Source: Spirosoma arboris (GTDB lineage Bacteria > Bacteroidota > Bacteroidia > Cytophagales > Spirosomataceae). From it: 64,000 bases of DNA. Below the pieces are notes generated by a model that was not told where the DNA came from, did not search any database, and saw nothing but the letters and a program-made list of their open reading frames with translations. Shown here piece after piece: positions 50,808 through 59,028 of this stretch (positions are counted from its first letter, which is position 1; every line of letters begins with the position of its first letter). The stretch is taken from assembly GCF_009754945.1 (NCBI RefSeq), contig NZ_WPIN01000027.1:37067-101066 (forward strand), written 5' to 3'. Made by a program: the position numbers and the translations under genes.

Positions 50808-51443
50808 CTATTTCCACTGTGTTATATCAATCACATGAGGACAGAAATCGTATTCGTCGGGCTGGTTAGAACCGATTAATAGGAGTTGGGGCGTTTGGTT
50901 CGAGGGATCGATAAGTTGTTGTACCTGTTCCTGATACCAATCGGCTCCCTGGCGGTCAAGATTTGAGGTAGGTTCGTCGAGGATAACGACCGGTGAGTCT
51001 GAGAAAAACGCCAGCCCTAGTTTAACGCGTTGCTTCATCCCCGACGAGAAGTACTTGATTTCTTTGTGCCGGGCGTGGGAAAGTAAAAGTTGATCGGCGA
51101 TAATTTCGGGCGTCAACCCTGCCTTAAACGGTTTAAATGTCTGATGAAACGTCAGCAGTTCATCTAAGGTTAGCTCCTCGACTAATTCCAGATAGGGAGC
51201 GGCTATGCTTATCTGTCGAAACCAGTCGTCAGGGTCAATAATACGGCCCTGTAGTTGGTATATTAATTTGCCTTCTGTAATGGGTAAACTCCCTGCCAGC
51301 AGTTGCAGGAGTGTCGATTTTCCACTGCCATTCGGCCCTACAAACGTATAGCTCGTTCCGGCGGTGAGGGTAAGATCAACGCGCCGAAAAATCCACTCTT
51401 TCCGGTATTTTTTGCCTAATTGATTGGCTTCGATGGTTAGCAT
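50808..51443 (-). CDS. ABC transporter ATP-binding protein
   Basis: A 211-residue ATPase with Walker A GPNGSGKST, a degenerate signature YFSSGMKQRVKLGLAF, Walker B VVILDEPTSNLD and no clear switch His (IGSNQPDE at the usual place). The shortened form and the missing His resemble CcmA-like or orphan ATPases. It is the last gene of the minus-strand lipid A cluster but is set apart from lpxA by a 128-bp gap with an inverted repeat. No permease lies beside it; a distant partner is needed. Its role is not clear. Confidence 0.85.
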   Translation of the reverse strand: MLTIEANQLGKKYRKEWIFRRVDLTLTAGTSYTFVGPNGSGKSTLLQLLAGSLPITEGKLIYQLQGRIIDPDDWFRQISIAAPYLELVEELTLDELLTFHQTFKPFKAGLTPEIIADQLLLSHARHKEIKYFSSGMKQRVKLGLAFFSDSPVVILDEPTSNLDRQGADWYQEQVQQLIDPSNQTPQLLLIGSNQPDEYDFCPHVIDITQWK

Positions 51444-51458
51444 GGCGGCACTCCGTCA

Positions 51459-51542
51459 CCGTGGCCTGTGTCCCCACAGACCACCGCTGCGTCAGCAATA
51501 GTTACCATCCGGTTAAATAGCCTGTGGGGACACAGACCACGG
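51459..51542. repeat. Inverted repeat with CCGTGG ends
   Basis: Arms 51459-51479 and 51522-51542 pair over 21 bp with one mismatch; loop 42 bases. CCGTGG/CCACGG words also occur in the 33758-33834 hairpin. It lies just upstream of the orphan ATPase gene. Confidence 0.85.
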
Positions 51543-51570
51543 TAGTGGCAGCACTGATTATCTACTAAAC

Positions 51571-52365
51571 TTATTCCCGCTCTCCGTGAGACGTCGGACC
51601 TTTCATAATTCCGCGCTCCGACGAACGAATAAAATTGACAATTTCGTCGCGCTCATCAGACGGCGGCAACTCTAACTCGATCTGTGTTAGCGCATCGGCA
51701 TTATTCAGGCCGCGCATGTAGATATAGCGGTAGATTTCCTGAATCTGGTTGATCTTATCGTTCTCGTATCCCCGACGACGCAAGCCGATTGAGTTGATAC
51801 CGGTATAGGAAAGTGGCTCGCGGGCCGCTTTCGTGAAAGGAGGCACATCTTTACGCACCAATGAACCACCAGAAATCATGACATGGGCGCCAATTCGCGT
51901 AAATTGTAGTACTGAACTCGACCCACCAATAATTGCCCAGTTACCCATATGCACATGGCCCGCCATCTGCACATTGTTGGTAATGATGCAATGATTACCG
52001 ATTCGGCAGTCGTGGGCTACGTGAGCATAGGCCATAATCAGGCAGTTTGAGCCGATTTCAGTTTTCCAGTGTTCTTCCGTTCCCCGGCTGATGGTAGCAT
52101 ATTCGCGAATCGTCGTATTATCACCGATGTATGTCCGGGTATATTCGTTGTTGAACTTTAAATCCTGCGGAGTCGATGAAATAACCGCTCCTGGATAAAT
52201 CTTACAGTTGCGGCCAATGCGGGCACCTTCATTGATCACCGCATGTGAACCAATCCAGGACCCTTCGGCAATTTCAACGTCTTTGTGAATAATGGCAAAC
52301 GGTTCGATCACCACATTCTGCGCAATTTTCGCTTCAGGGTGAATATAGGCTAATGGTTGAATCAT
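51571..52365 (-). CDS. lpxA: Acyl-ACP--UDP-GlcNAc O-acyltransferase
   Basis: A 264-residue cytoplasmic enzyme that adds the first hydroxyacyl chain to UDP-GlcNAc in lipid A synthesis. The left-handed beta-helix is built from hexapeptide repeats such as IHPEAKIAQNVVIEPFAIIH and IGDNTTIREYATISRGT; the catalytic His lies in AYAHVAHDCRIGNH. The helical C-terminal domain (LRRRGYENDKINQIQEIYRY) completes the family. It is the third lpx gene in the order lpxD, lpxC/fabZ, lpxA. The gap to lpxC/fabZ (85 bp) carries an inverted repeat. Confidence 0.97.
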   Translation of the reverse strand: MIQPLAYIHPEAKIAQNVVIEPFAIIHKDVEIAEGSWIGSHAVINEGARIGRNCKIYPGAVISSTPQDLKFNNEYTRTYIGDNTTIREYATISRGTEEHWKTEIGSNCLIMAYAHVAHDCRIGNHCIITNNVQMAGHVHMGNWAIIGGSSSVLQFTRIGAHVMISGGSLVRKDVPPFTKAAREPLSYTGINSIGLRRRGYENDKINQIQEIYRYIYMRGLNNADALTQIELELPPSDERDEIVNFIRSSERGIMKGPTSHGERE

Positions 52366-52372
52366 TTCAACA

Positions 52373-52450
52373 GTTGTAAGTTGTAAGTTCGTAAGTAGTA
52401 AGCAGTTACTATCAAATCATGATAGAACTTGATCACTTACCACTTACAAC
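52373..52450. repeat. Inverted repeat in the lpxC/fabZ-lpxA gap
   Basis: Arms 52373-52388 and 52435-52450 pair over 16 bp with one mismatch, built from GTTGTAAGT words. An inner stem (CTATC/GATAG) lies near 52410-52425. Words match those in the atpA-atpG gap. Confidence 0.82.
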
Positions 52451-53845
52451 TCATTTTTTCTTTACCAGACTGGCAATCATATCAGCTTCGCATACCAGTT
52501 GGTTTGCAACGTAGCCGCGGCCTTGCATTTTCACAATACCACGTTTCATAGGAGAGGTAAACTCACATCTGAATATTACGGTATCGCCAGGTAAAACGTT
52601 GCGCCGGAATCGACAATTCTCAATCCCTACCAAAAACGGCCAATAGTTTTCTGGATCAGGCACAGTACTAAGAACCAGAATACCACCCGTTTGTGCCATT
52701 GCCTCAAGTTGCATTACACCTGGCATAACCGGATTGCCGGGAAAATGACCAGGGAAGAACGGCTCATTCATGGTCACATTCTTGATACCCACCACACTAT
52801 TCTCATCTAAGGCAATGATTTTATCAATCATTTGGAACGGATAGCGGTGCGGCAGTAACTGCGAAATCCGATTAATATCCAGCACAGGTGGTTGCATCGG
52901 ATCGTATTGCGGCACTTGATTGGCCGCATTTTTCTGAATAAGTTTCTTGATTTTTTTAGCAAACGCCACGTTAGCCGCATGCCCAGGGCGAGCAGCCAGA
53001 ATCTGCGCTTTTATTGGCCGACCGATCAGCGCCAGATCACCCACTACGTCGAGCAGTTTATGGCGAGCCATTTCGTTCGGGTAATGCAGTTTGATATTAT
53101 TCAGAATACCATCCTGCTTGTTCACACTCACTTTTGGCTTATGGAGCAAATCGGCCAGGTAATCCAATTCTCCATCCTGCACGTCGCGGTCTACAATAAC
53201 GATGGCATTCGTGAGGTCACCTCCTTTAATAAGATTCTGTTTATAGAGTGCCTCCAGCTCATGCAGGAACACAAACGTACGGCAATTCGCGATCTGCTCC
53301 GGGAACTGGCTGATATCGTTCAGATAGGCATGCTGGCTACTGATAACCCGTGAGTTATAATCAACCATCACCGTTATCCGGTAATCGTTCAAGGGCAGCG
53401 CAGCCAGCTCAATATCTTTCTCGGGAAGCCGGTAATGAACGTATTCGCTTACCTCGAAGTAATTGCGTGTGGCATTTTGTTCTTCGATACCGGCTTCGCG
53501 CAGTGCATCGATAAACTGAATAGAAGAGCCATCCATAATTGGCGGCTCGGGACCATCCAGTTGGATTAGGACATTGTCTAATTGCAAACCAACCAATGCG
53601 GCCAGCGTGTGTTCGACCGTATGAATCCGAGCACCACTCTGTTCAATGGTTGTTCCGCGGGAGAGGTCCACAACGTTATCCACGTCGGCATCCACAATGG
53701 GCTGACCCGGTAGATCGACTCGTTGAAATTTATAGCCATGATTCGTTGGCGCTGGCAGAAATGTCATCGTCGCCTGAACGCCCGTATGGAGACCTACCCC
53801 CGATACCGAAATGGATTTCTGAATAGTCTGTTGTTTGGTATTCAT
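52451..53845 (-). CDS. lpxC/fabZ: Bifunctional LpxC deacetylase / FabZ dehydratase
   Basis: A 464-residue fusion. The start is taken at the ATG at 53845 (MNTKQQTIQKSISVSGVGLH), since the frame upstream only has TTG. Residues 1-300 are LpxC, the zinc deacetylase that commits lipid A synthesis, with VEHTLAALVGLQLDNVLIQL and the zinc ligands in HKLLDVVGDLALIGRPI. Residues 320-464 are FabZ, with the hot-dog motif LPHRYPFQMIDKIIALDE and the catalytic His in FFPGHFPGNPVMPGVMQLEA. The fusion is characteristic of Bacteroidota and ties lipid A to fatty acid synthesis. Confidence 0.97.
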   Translation of the reverse strand: MNTKQQTIQKSISVSGVGLHTGVQATMTFLPAPTNHGYKFQRVDLPGQPIVDADVDNVVDLSRGTTIEQSGARIHTVEHTLAALVGLQLDNVLIQLDGPEPPIMDGSSIQFIDALREAGIEEQNATRNYFEVSEYVHYRLPEKDIELAALPLNDYRITVMVDYNSRVISSQHAYLNDISQFPEQIANCRTFVFLHELEALYKQNLIKGGDLTNAIVIVDRDVQDGELDYLADLLHKPKVSVNKQDGILNNIKLHYPNEMARHKLLDVVGDLALIGRPIKAQILAARPGHAANVAFAKKIKKLIQKNAANQVPQYDPMQPPVLDINRISQLLPHRYPFQMIDKIIALDENSVVGIKNVTMNEPFFPGHFPGNPVMPGVMQLEAMAQTGGILVLSTVPDPENYWPFLVGIENCRFRRNVLPGDTVIFRCEFTSPMKRGIVKMQGRGYVANQLVCEADMIASLVKKK

Positions 53846-53851
53846 TATGTT

Positions 53852-53938
53852 AGTCAATAGTCAAGAGCCTTTAGTCAATAGTTATTTTTTATAATCGACC
53901 ATTGACTGCCGACTGCTCCGGTAACCCGGTGACGACTC
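53852..53938. repeat. Degenerate AGTCAATA word tract between lpxD and lpxC/fabZ
   Basis: AGTCAATAGTC words at about 53852-53881 are loosely complementary to GACCATTGACT at about 53897-53908. It is a weak member of the intergenic period-word repeats and lies across the 95-bp lpxD-lpxC/fabZ gap. Confidence 0.55.
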
Positions 53939-53940
53939 AT

Positions 53941-54975
53941 TTACGACTGTTTTTCGTTTTTCTTCTCCAATTTAGTCAAGCGTTGGTCCAACTCTGGCAA
54001 TCGCCGGAAAACGGCTAAGGAGCGCATACTTTCTTTCAAACCGAAAGCAGGCGAACTATTAATGGCTGTACCTTCCTCCTCAATACTTTTCCCTACACCA
54101 GACTGGGCTCCTACTTTTGTGCCCTTAGCAATACTGAGGTGACCAGCAAAACCAACCTGTCCAGCAATTACACAGTTATCGCCAAGTTTTGTTGAACCAG
54201 ATACACCTGTCTGAGCCGCAATAACTGTGTTTTTGCCAATTTCAACATTATGACCAATCTGAATCAGATTGTCCAGTTTAGCGCCTTTTCGGATAATCGT
54301 TGATCCCATTGTGGCACAATCTACCGTGGTTCCTGAACCAATGTTCACAAAATCCTCCAGAATGACATTACCTAGTTGCGGAATTGTTTTGTAGGTACCA
54401 TCGGGCTGTGGCGCAAAACCAAATCCCTCGCTGCCAATTACAGCATTAGGGTGAATGACGCAATATTGCCCAATAATGGAGTTGTCTAAAATTCGGACAC
54501 CCGGGTGAATGATCGTATTATCGCCAATACAAACATTGTTACCAATATAAGCCTGAGGATATATTTTGACGTTTTTACCGATCTGACAACCCCGACCAAT
54601 ATAGGAAAATGCTCCCCGATAGACCTGTTCTCCTACTTGACTATCGTCGCCGATATAAGATGGCTGTTCTACACCAACTCGGGCAAAAATCAGTTGCTTG
54701 TGATATTCCTCCAGCAATTGTGTAAAGGCCGAGTAGGAGTTTTCTACAAATATTAGCGTAGGCGAAACCGGCTTTTTAGGTTCAAACGACCGATCAACAA
54801 TCACAGCTGACACCTGGGTAGTGTACAAGTGCGGTTCGTATTTGAGATTGGACAGAAACGAAATATCGCCTGCCTTCCCCTCTTCAATTTTAGCTAAACC
54901 GGTGATTTCCAGCGTATCGTTTCCGGTAACTTCGCCCCCCAGCAGTGTAGCAATCTGCTTAACTGTAAACTTCAT
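53941..54975 (-). CDS. lpxD: UDP-3-O-acylglucosamine N-acyltransferase
   Basis: A 344-residue cytoplasmic acyltransferase that adds the second hydroxyacyl chain in lipid A synthesis. The ATG at 54975 gives MKFTVKQIATLLGGEVTGND, the LpxD uridine-binding N-terminal domain; upstream frame consists of repeats and is not coding. Hexapeptide strands follow (VKIYPQAYIGNNVCIGDNTI), with the catalytic His in GHNVEIGKNTVIAAQTG-type context (LIQIGHNVEIG). A C-terminal helix ends in LDQRLTKLEKKNEKQ. It is second in the HD-lpxD-lpxC/fabZ-lpxA cluster. Confidence 0.97.
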   Translation of the reverse strand: MKFTVKQIATLLGGEVTGNDTLEITGLAKIEEGKAGDISFLSNLKYEPHLYTTQVSAVIVDRSFEPKKPVSPTLIFVENSYSAFTQLLEEYHKQLIFARVGVEQPSYIGDDSQVGEQVYRGAFSYIGRGCQIGKNVKIYPQAYIGNNVCIGDNTIIHPGVRILDNSIIGQYCVIHPNAVIGSEGFGFAPQPDGTYKTIPQLGNVILEDFVNIGSGTTVDCATMGSTIIRKGAKLDNLIQIGHNVEIGKNTVIAAQTGVSGSTKLGDNCVIAGQVGFAGHLSIAKGTKVGAQSGVGKSIEEEGTAINSSPAFGLKESMRSLAVFRRLPELDQRLTKLEKKNEKQS

Positions 54976-55071
54976 ATATTTTATGACTGCCGTCGCAAAA
55001 CACCCACCATTAGCGGGAAATAAGGCCGCTAAGGTAGCTAACAAATTGCACTTTTCCGCAATTTGTTCTGT

Positions 55072-55204
55072 AAGTGAAGTAGGTAGCGTGAGTGGAGTAG
55101 GTGAAATTAGTGCAGCAAGTGAAGTAGGGGGCGTGAATGAAATGGGTAAAATTAGGGAAGTAAGTAGCGTGGAGTCAACTAACCACACCTACTCTACTCA
55201 CTCC
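55072..55204. repeat. 45-base tandem repeat between the HD gene and lpxD
   Basis: Copies start at 55072, 55117 and 55162 (third partial), about 80 percent identical, each made of AAGTGAAGTAGG-type 9-base words. The right end at about 55189-55204 is complementary in type (CTACTCTACTCACTCC). Vocabulary equals that of 37787-37868. Confidence 0.85.
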
Positions 55205-56454
55205 ATCTCTTTACTAAAAGCTAAATTTCTCGCCCAGCAAACGTAGTATCGACGAACGATATTGGTTAAAACCTGAATATTCGACAGGTCCGATGCGTCG
55301 GCAATATCTATTACCTTTCCTGTTTTCAATTTAATAGCAATACGATCACCCGACGGCAGGTAAGCTGCGTTCGTTGCCTGACCTTCTACCAGAAAATAGG
55401 AAAGCCAATCAGCGGGCATCCCCGTCTGTCGTAATTGACTTTCGAGTTGGGTTAACAATTCACCCGCAAATGGTTCGGTCGACAACAGAATTTTAAATAG
55501 TTTCCGGTCAAGCAGCATTTGGCAAAGCATTGACAGTACCGGATCGGAATGAGATGCTCCCTGTTTTATGCACGCCCAAACATCAAAGTCATCTAGTTTG
55601 GTGAAGGCATCGAGGTATTTATGATTCGTCTGAAAATCAGTCAGTGATACACTTTCCCGCAGAAATAATCGAAACGCATCGGAAGCAAAAACCGGCTCAC
55701 TATTTACCTGTCGGCTCAAAAAACGAGCTCGACGTAAAATCTGAATCAACATCGACTCGCAGCAAATCGACGTTTTGTGCAGGTATACCTGCCAGTACAT
55801 CAATCGCCTTGCGTTCAGAAAATTTTCGACACTAAGTATACCTTTTGCCTCTACCACTAATTGGTCATCGACCAGGTCAAGCATTTTAATAATGCGCTCA
55901 GCACCAATGGCTCCCTCGGCTACGCCAGTATAGTACCCATCCCTGTTCAGATAATCCATCCGGTCCATATCCAATTGACTCGAAATGAGCTGATGGAAAA
56001 ATGGACGCTTATAAGTACCCTCAAACATTTGGATGGCCAGTGTCAACGCTCCTCCAAACTGCTGATTGAGGTCCTGCATAAGCATTAGCGAAATATGCTC
56101 GTGCGGTACATCGTCCAGCAAGCAACACTCCAGTACGTGCGAAAACGGTCCATGGCCAATATCATGCAGTAAAATAGCGATCTGGGCAGCCTCACATTCT
56201 TCACTGGAAATGGCATGGCCTTTACTTTGTAATGTACTCATGGCCTGTCCCATTAAATGCATGGCCCCTAACGCGTGGTGAAAGCGGGTATGCAACGCCC
56301 CAGGATATACATATTCCGACAGTCCTAGCTGCTTAATGCGTCGTAGTCGCTGAAAGTACGGATGCTCAACTAAATCAAAAAGTAGTTCAGTCGGTATGGT
56401 AATAAACCCATAAACAGGGTCATTGAGAATTTTCTTCTTGTTGGGCGTTGCCAT
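55198..56454 (-). CDS. HD domain phosphohydrolase, dNTPase-like
   Basis: A 418-residue metal-dependent phosphohydrolase. The HD motif set is clear: HTRFHHALGAMHL (first His), ILLHDIGHGPFSHVLE (His-Asp pair) and a distal Asp in QLDMDRMDYLNRDGYYTG. This matches the SAMHD1/dGTPase-like branch, so dNTP hydrolysis is possible; substrate is not shown. It is first in the minus-strand lipid A cluster, 222 bp ahead of lpxD. A TATCTTTG promoter box sits 4 bases before the ATG, so the transcript may be leaderless. Confidence 0.92.
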   Translation of the reverse strand: MATPNKKKILNDPVYGFITIPTELLFDLVEHPYFQRLRRIKQLGLSEYVYPGALHTRFHHALGAMHLMGQAMSTLQSKGHAISSEECEAAQIAILLHDIGHGPFSHVLECCLLDDVPHEHISLMLMQDLNQQFGGALTLAIQMFEGTYKRPFFHQLISSQLDMDRMDYLNRDGYYTGVAEGAIGAERIIKMLDLVDDQLVVEAKGILSVENFLNARRLMYWQVYLHKTSICCESMLIQILRRARFLSRQVNSEPVFASDAFRLFLRESVSLTDFQTNHKYLDAFTKLDDFDVWACIKQGASHSDPVLSMLCQMLLDRKLFKILLSTEPFAGELLTQLESQLRQTGMPADWLSYFLVEGQATNAAYLPSGDRIAIKLKTGKVIDIADASDLSNIQVLTNIVRRYYVCWARNLAFSKEME

Positions 56455-56458
56455 TAAG

Positions 56459-56466
56459 CAAAGATA
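56459..56466 (-). promoter_or_regulatory. Promoter -7 box of the HD-lpx cluster
   Basis: Minus-strand TATCTTTG, 4 bases upstream of the start codon at 56454. No clear TTG element at the usual distance. Confidence 0.55.
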
Positions 56467-56560
56467 GTGCAGACAGAATTACGACCGGGTCGTCGCTACG
56501 AATTAACCGGTCTGTAGTTCAAAAATCCTCTTAATCCTGTGATCCTGTCAAAAAAATCCC

Positions 56561-56568
56561 TAGATTTG
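56561..56568 (+). promoter_or_regulatory. Promoter -7 box of the tRNA with CAT anticodon
   Basis: TAGATTTG, a TAnnTTTG match 31 bases before the tRNA. Confidence 0.55.
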
Positions 56569-56599
56569 CATCGCTGAATCCGAGCAATCAATCAGCAAT

Positions 56600-56673
56600 G
56601 GGCTTGTAACTCAGTCGGTTAGAGTGCCTGACTCATAATCAGTAAGTCGCAGGTTCGAGCCCTGCCTGGCCCA
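56600..56673 (+). tRNA. tRNA with CAT anticodon (Met elongator or Ile2)
   Basis: A 74-base cloverleaf: acceptor GGGCTTG/CTGGCCC, D arm, anticodon loop CTCATAA with anticodon CAT, T arm GCAGG/CCTGC with loop TTCGAGC. Position 6-67 is a T-T mismatch and the anticodon stem has a C-T mismatch at its base, so it is a little weak. CCA is not encoded. Sequence alone does not tell elongator Met from lysidine-modified Ile. A terminator follows at 56684-56714. Confidence 0.88.
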
Positions 56674-56683
56674 CATGATAATC

Positions 56684-56714
56684 AAGCACTTACACGTAAA
56701 ATGTAAGTGCTTTT
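56684..56714 (+). terminator. Terminator after the tRNA
   Basis: AAGCACTTACA at 56684-56694 pairs with TGTAAGTGCTT at 56702-56712, followed by a T run. An almost identical hairpin follows the tRNA-Val at 63921-63954. Confidence 0.9.
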
Positions 56715-56862
56715 TTTATTAGTTTACGTCTTGGTTTACACAAATCGCCTTTTTGATGTAATACGCGTCAATGCCTCCAATCAAATTATTTAGCGGAGGG
56801 TGCTTCATTTCTTCATCTCGTTTTCGGCTTGTCGCTATCCTATTCTATTAATAACCAGTCAG

Positions 56863-57124
56863 TTAAGACAAATGCATGAGTTGCCCATCGGCAGGCACTA
56901 TACTGCGTTGGGTATGAGTCACCAGAGCAGCGTCAATCTGGTTAATTAATGCTGACCAGTCTTCATCATTTAGAGGTGTCATCGACCATCGGGATCCGGT
57001 CGGAAGTTCGGGCATTTTTTACTGGCTTAAGTGCTCCTTTCGCCGAAAGCATTGGATCAATCAGCAATTTATTTGGCCCTAACTGAATGACCAATGTGGC
57101 ATGCCGCAGCAATTGGATCGACAT
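56863..57124 (-). pseudogene. Remnant of an MBL-fold (UlaG-like) hydrolase
   Basis: Reading the minus strand from ATG at 57124 gives MSIQLLRHATLVIQLGPNKL and LIDPMLSAKGALKPVKNART, matching the start of UlaG-like metallo-beta-lactamase-fold proteins. After DRIPMVDD a frame change is needed; the other frame continues TPLNDEDWSALINQIDAALV and THTQRS, where intact proteins have the zinc motif THTHxDH. A stop follows 14 codons later at 56863-56865. The gene is frameshifted, its metal site is damaged and two thirds are missing. Confidence 0.75.
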
Positions 57125-57285
57125 GGGTAAAGAGTTAATAGTTTGGTTGGTCTGCTCCTAAAATGAAAGCGTAGGAAGTATCATCAGACTTTGCAAAACG
57201 GTTCGCCTATGCATACATAGCTCAATTGGCTATAAGCTATTATGGGTAAGTACTATTGCTTAGATAGCAGGATATTAATATAGTC
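57125..57285. other. Gene-free segment
   Basis: About 160 bp after the MBL remnant; no frame, hairpin or family resemblance seen. It is part of a 1.1-kb region without a functional gene. Confidence 0.4.
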
Positions 57286-57614
57286 ACAAAAAATGCTGAT
57301 ACCAAGAACACCAGCACTTTCTCGCTAACCCATAATAGCTTGCCCCCTGGTAAATGGTACAAGCGAAACCAAAATAAACAACTTGAAATGTAGCGGGCAA
57401 TTTATTGACGGGGTGGGCGCGTATGTTAATTGAATGGCCATACGTTGAATATAAAAAACGCTGACCCCAAGTGAAGTCAGCGTTTCCGTTTCTATCCACA
57501 CCATTAATGTCCCAAAGGACATGTAATATTGACTGTGCAACTTACAGGTTGATAAGTTCGGACTCATTAATATAGAATTAAAAAACGCCAGCCTCAACGA
57601 GACTGGCGTTTCCT
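57286..57614. repeat. Three serial hairpins with AAAAAACGC starts
   Basis: Hairpins at about 57288-57318, 57456-57485 (10-bp perfect stem) and 57583-57611 (9-bp perfect stem) share the start AAAAAACGC or AAAAAATGC and stem words CTGAC/CCAGC. Spacing is 168 and 128 bases, and TTAATATAG-like sequence precedes the first and third. They look like related terminators, possibly ending short RNAs, or copies of one element. Confidence 0.6.
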
Positions 57615-57787
57615 CCGTTTAACCAATTATACTTAAGTCAAAAGCAATATAAGAAATATAGGTAATTATACTATATATATGACAACAACTTCCTTTAGTA
57701 TGAAAGAGGGATAGTGGCGGGTGAATCAGGGCATTCAGATTGTACCAATTAGTGCATACATTATATTTGCCAGAAACCATTACTTCC

Positions 57788-58243
57788 ATGAAAACTGGCT
57801 TCTATACTCTTCTATTCCTATTTTTTGCCATTATTGGCTATTCACAAAAAGTAAATATTCCTAAAGGGGCAACCCGGATTGAAATATCTTCCACATTATC
57901 CGACTCCACTCTGTTTGATATAATTTCCTTTAGACTCGAATCAGCGGGTTTTTTTATTGCCCAGTCGGGTAAGGACAATGATTATTTAATAACAGAATAT
58001 AAAAACATGGGTGAGGCTATTTCAATAAAAGTGATTGTTACGGTCCAGGGTAATATCGCTGTTTTTAGGGGGCAGGGAGAAGCCGAAATTTTGGGGCATC
58101 AGTATACCAACGTGCCGTTGGCCTATAAAGGCTCTGGTAGCGGTCTCGAAAAGAGTGGATTCATAGTGCTGAATGAATTAGTTAAAAAACTATCAAAAAC
58201 GATGGGCACTTCCAGCATTAACTATTTAACCCCTACCCCATGA
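57788..58243 (+). CDS. Small secreted protein of unknown function
   Basis: A 151-residue exported protein if started at the ATG at 57788, which gives the signal peptide MKTGFYTLLFLFFAIIGYSQ. The mature sequence (VNIPKGATRIEISSTLSDST, LFDIISFRLESAGFFIAQSG) has an alternating strand-helix pattern and a Gly-rich AYKGSGSGLEKSGFIVLNEL near the C-terminus. No family recognised. It stands alone in the gene-poor region, followed by a 15-bp hairpin terminator. Confidence 0.7.
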   Translation: MKTGFYTLLFLFFAIIGYSQKVNIPKGATRIEISSTLSDSTLFDIISFRLESAGFFIAQSGKDNDYLITEYKNMGEAISIKVIVTVQGNIAVFRGQGEAEILGHQYTNVPLAYKGSGSGLEKSGFIVLNELVKKLSKTMGTSSINYLTPTP

Positions 58244-58294
58244 CCCCAGTAAGCTAAGGAAAGTTAACTAAGAGGCCATTGTTTTATACCCAGA

Positions 58295-58330
58295 AACGCG
58301 ATGTCAGTTTATCTACTGACATCGCGTTTT
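58295..58330 (+). terminator. Terminator with 15-bp perfect stem
   Basis: Arms 58295-58309 and 58316-58330 (AAACGCGATGTCAGT and complement), loop 6, T-rich 3' end. It lies 52 bases past the secreted protein stop. Confidence 0.88.
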
Positions 58331-58551
58331 AGTTTACTGGCATTCTTATTGTATTCAGTTATAATCAATGAAAATGAATAGCCTGGGCCCGTTATTAATC
58401 GTTACAAATACCTGAAAAAGGGGCTGTTAGACAGAGCAAAGGGAACGTCTAAAATAGGCCATGCGGCAAGGTTTTCATTATATTTTCATTAAATATTTAA
58501 TTTTATCATTAAATAATTAAACATTTGTTCTTTTTTACCAATACATACAGT
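58331..58551. other. AT-rich upstream region without gene
   Basis: About 220 bp, very AT-rich towards its end (58480-58520), leading to the small gene at 58552. No box or hairpin is clear. Confidence 0.4.
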
Positions 58552-58821
58552 ATGGGTGCTATAGTAAAATTATCGACAAAGAACGTCATCGATCTTTGGT
58601 TTGCCGAGGACACACCAATTAGGCAATACAAAATCAGAATGAATCCTAACCTGTGGGCGATGTGTGAACAGGTCAGTCAAGACTTTAAAGCTCCTTCCGG
58701 TAGGCAGACTCCGAGTCAGTACCGAAAATCGGATAAAGTAGCTTTTGCCAAACTTGTGTTGGACAGGTTTGCGAAGTCTGAATCTGTTTCGAACAAGGAT
58801 TTATATGAGTTAGCGTACTAA
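58552..58821 (+). CDS. Small unknown protein
   Basis: An 89-residue frame from ATG 58552 (MGAIVKLSTKNVIDLWFAED), with basic and aromatic residues and no signal peptide or membrane helix. It has many Lys and Ser and an AT-rich composition unlike the flanking genes. No family recognised. QTPSQYRKSDKVAFAKLVLD could form a helix-turn-helix-like pair, but this is weak. It may be an accessory gene near the tRNA; coding status is moderately sure. Confidence 0.5.
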   Translation: MGAIVKLSTKNVIDLWFAEDTPIRQYKIRMNPNLWAMCEQVSQDFKAPSGRQTPSQYRKSDKVAFAKLVLDRFAKSESVSNKDLYELAY

Positions 58822-59028
58822 GCTAAATCAGGTCGCAGTGACTAGCAAATTATAAGTCGCCCTTGCTCAGACCTAGGAGGCACAAAAAACCCGGCCATTC
58901 AGTGGCTGGGCTTAAGTATTTATGGGTTGGTCAGCTTAACCAATATTTAACGATTAGCTCTGGTGAGTTTAGCGGAAATTGAGGAATAAACTCCTACCTT
59001 TCCAGCCATCCCATCGTATGTACTCACA

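Noticed and set aside
50808..51443. A second complete ABC transporter
   Set aside because: There is no permease gene on either side; only the ATPase is present.
54976..55188. N-terminal extension of LpxD by 71 residues
   Set aside because: The stretch encodes repetitive TSL/PxS residues from the 45-base tandem repeat and precedes the conserved LpxD start.
55072..55204. A CRISPR-like array
   Set aside because: The units are adjacent and degenerate, with no unique spacers and no cas genes; it is a tandem repeat of 9-base words.
57284..57597. Minus-strand coding frames of 71-90 codons
   Set aside because: They run across the repeated hairpins, lack a plausible start and show no family features.
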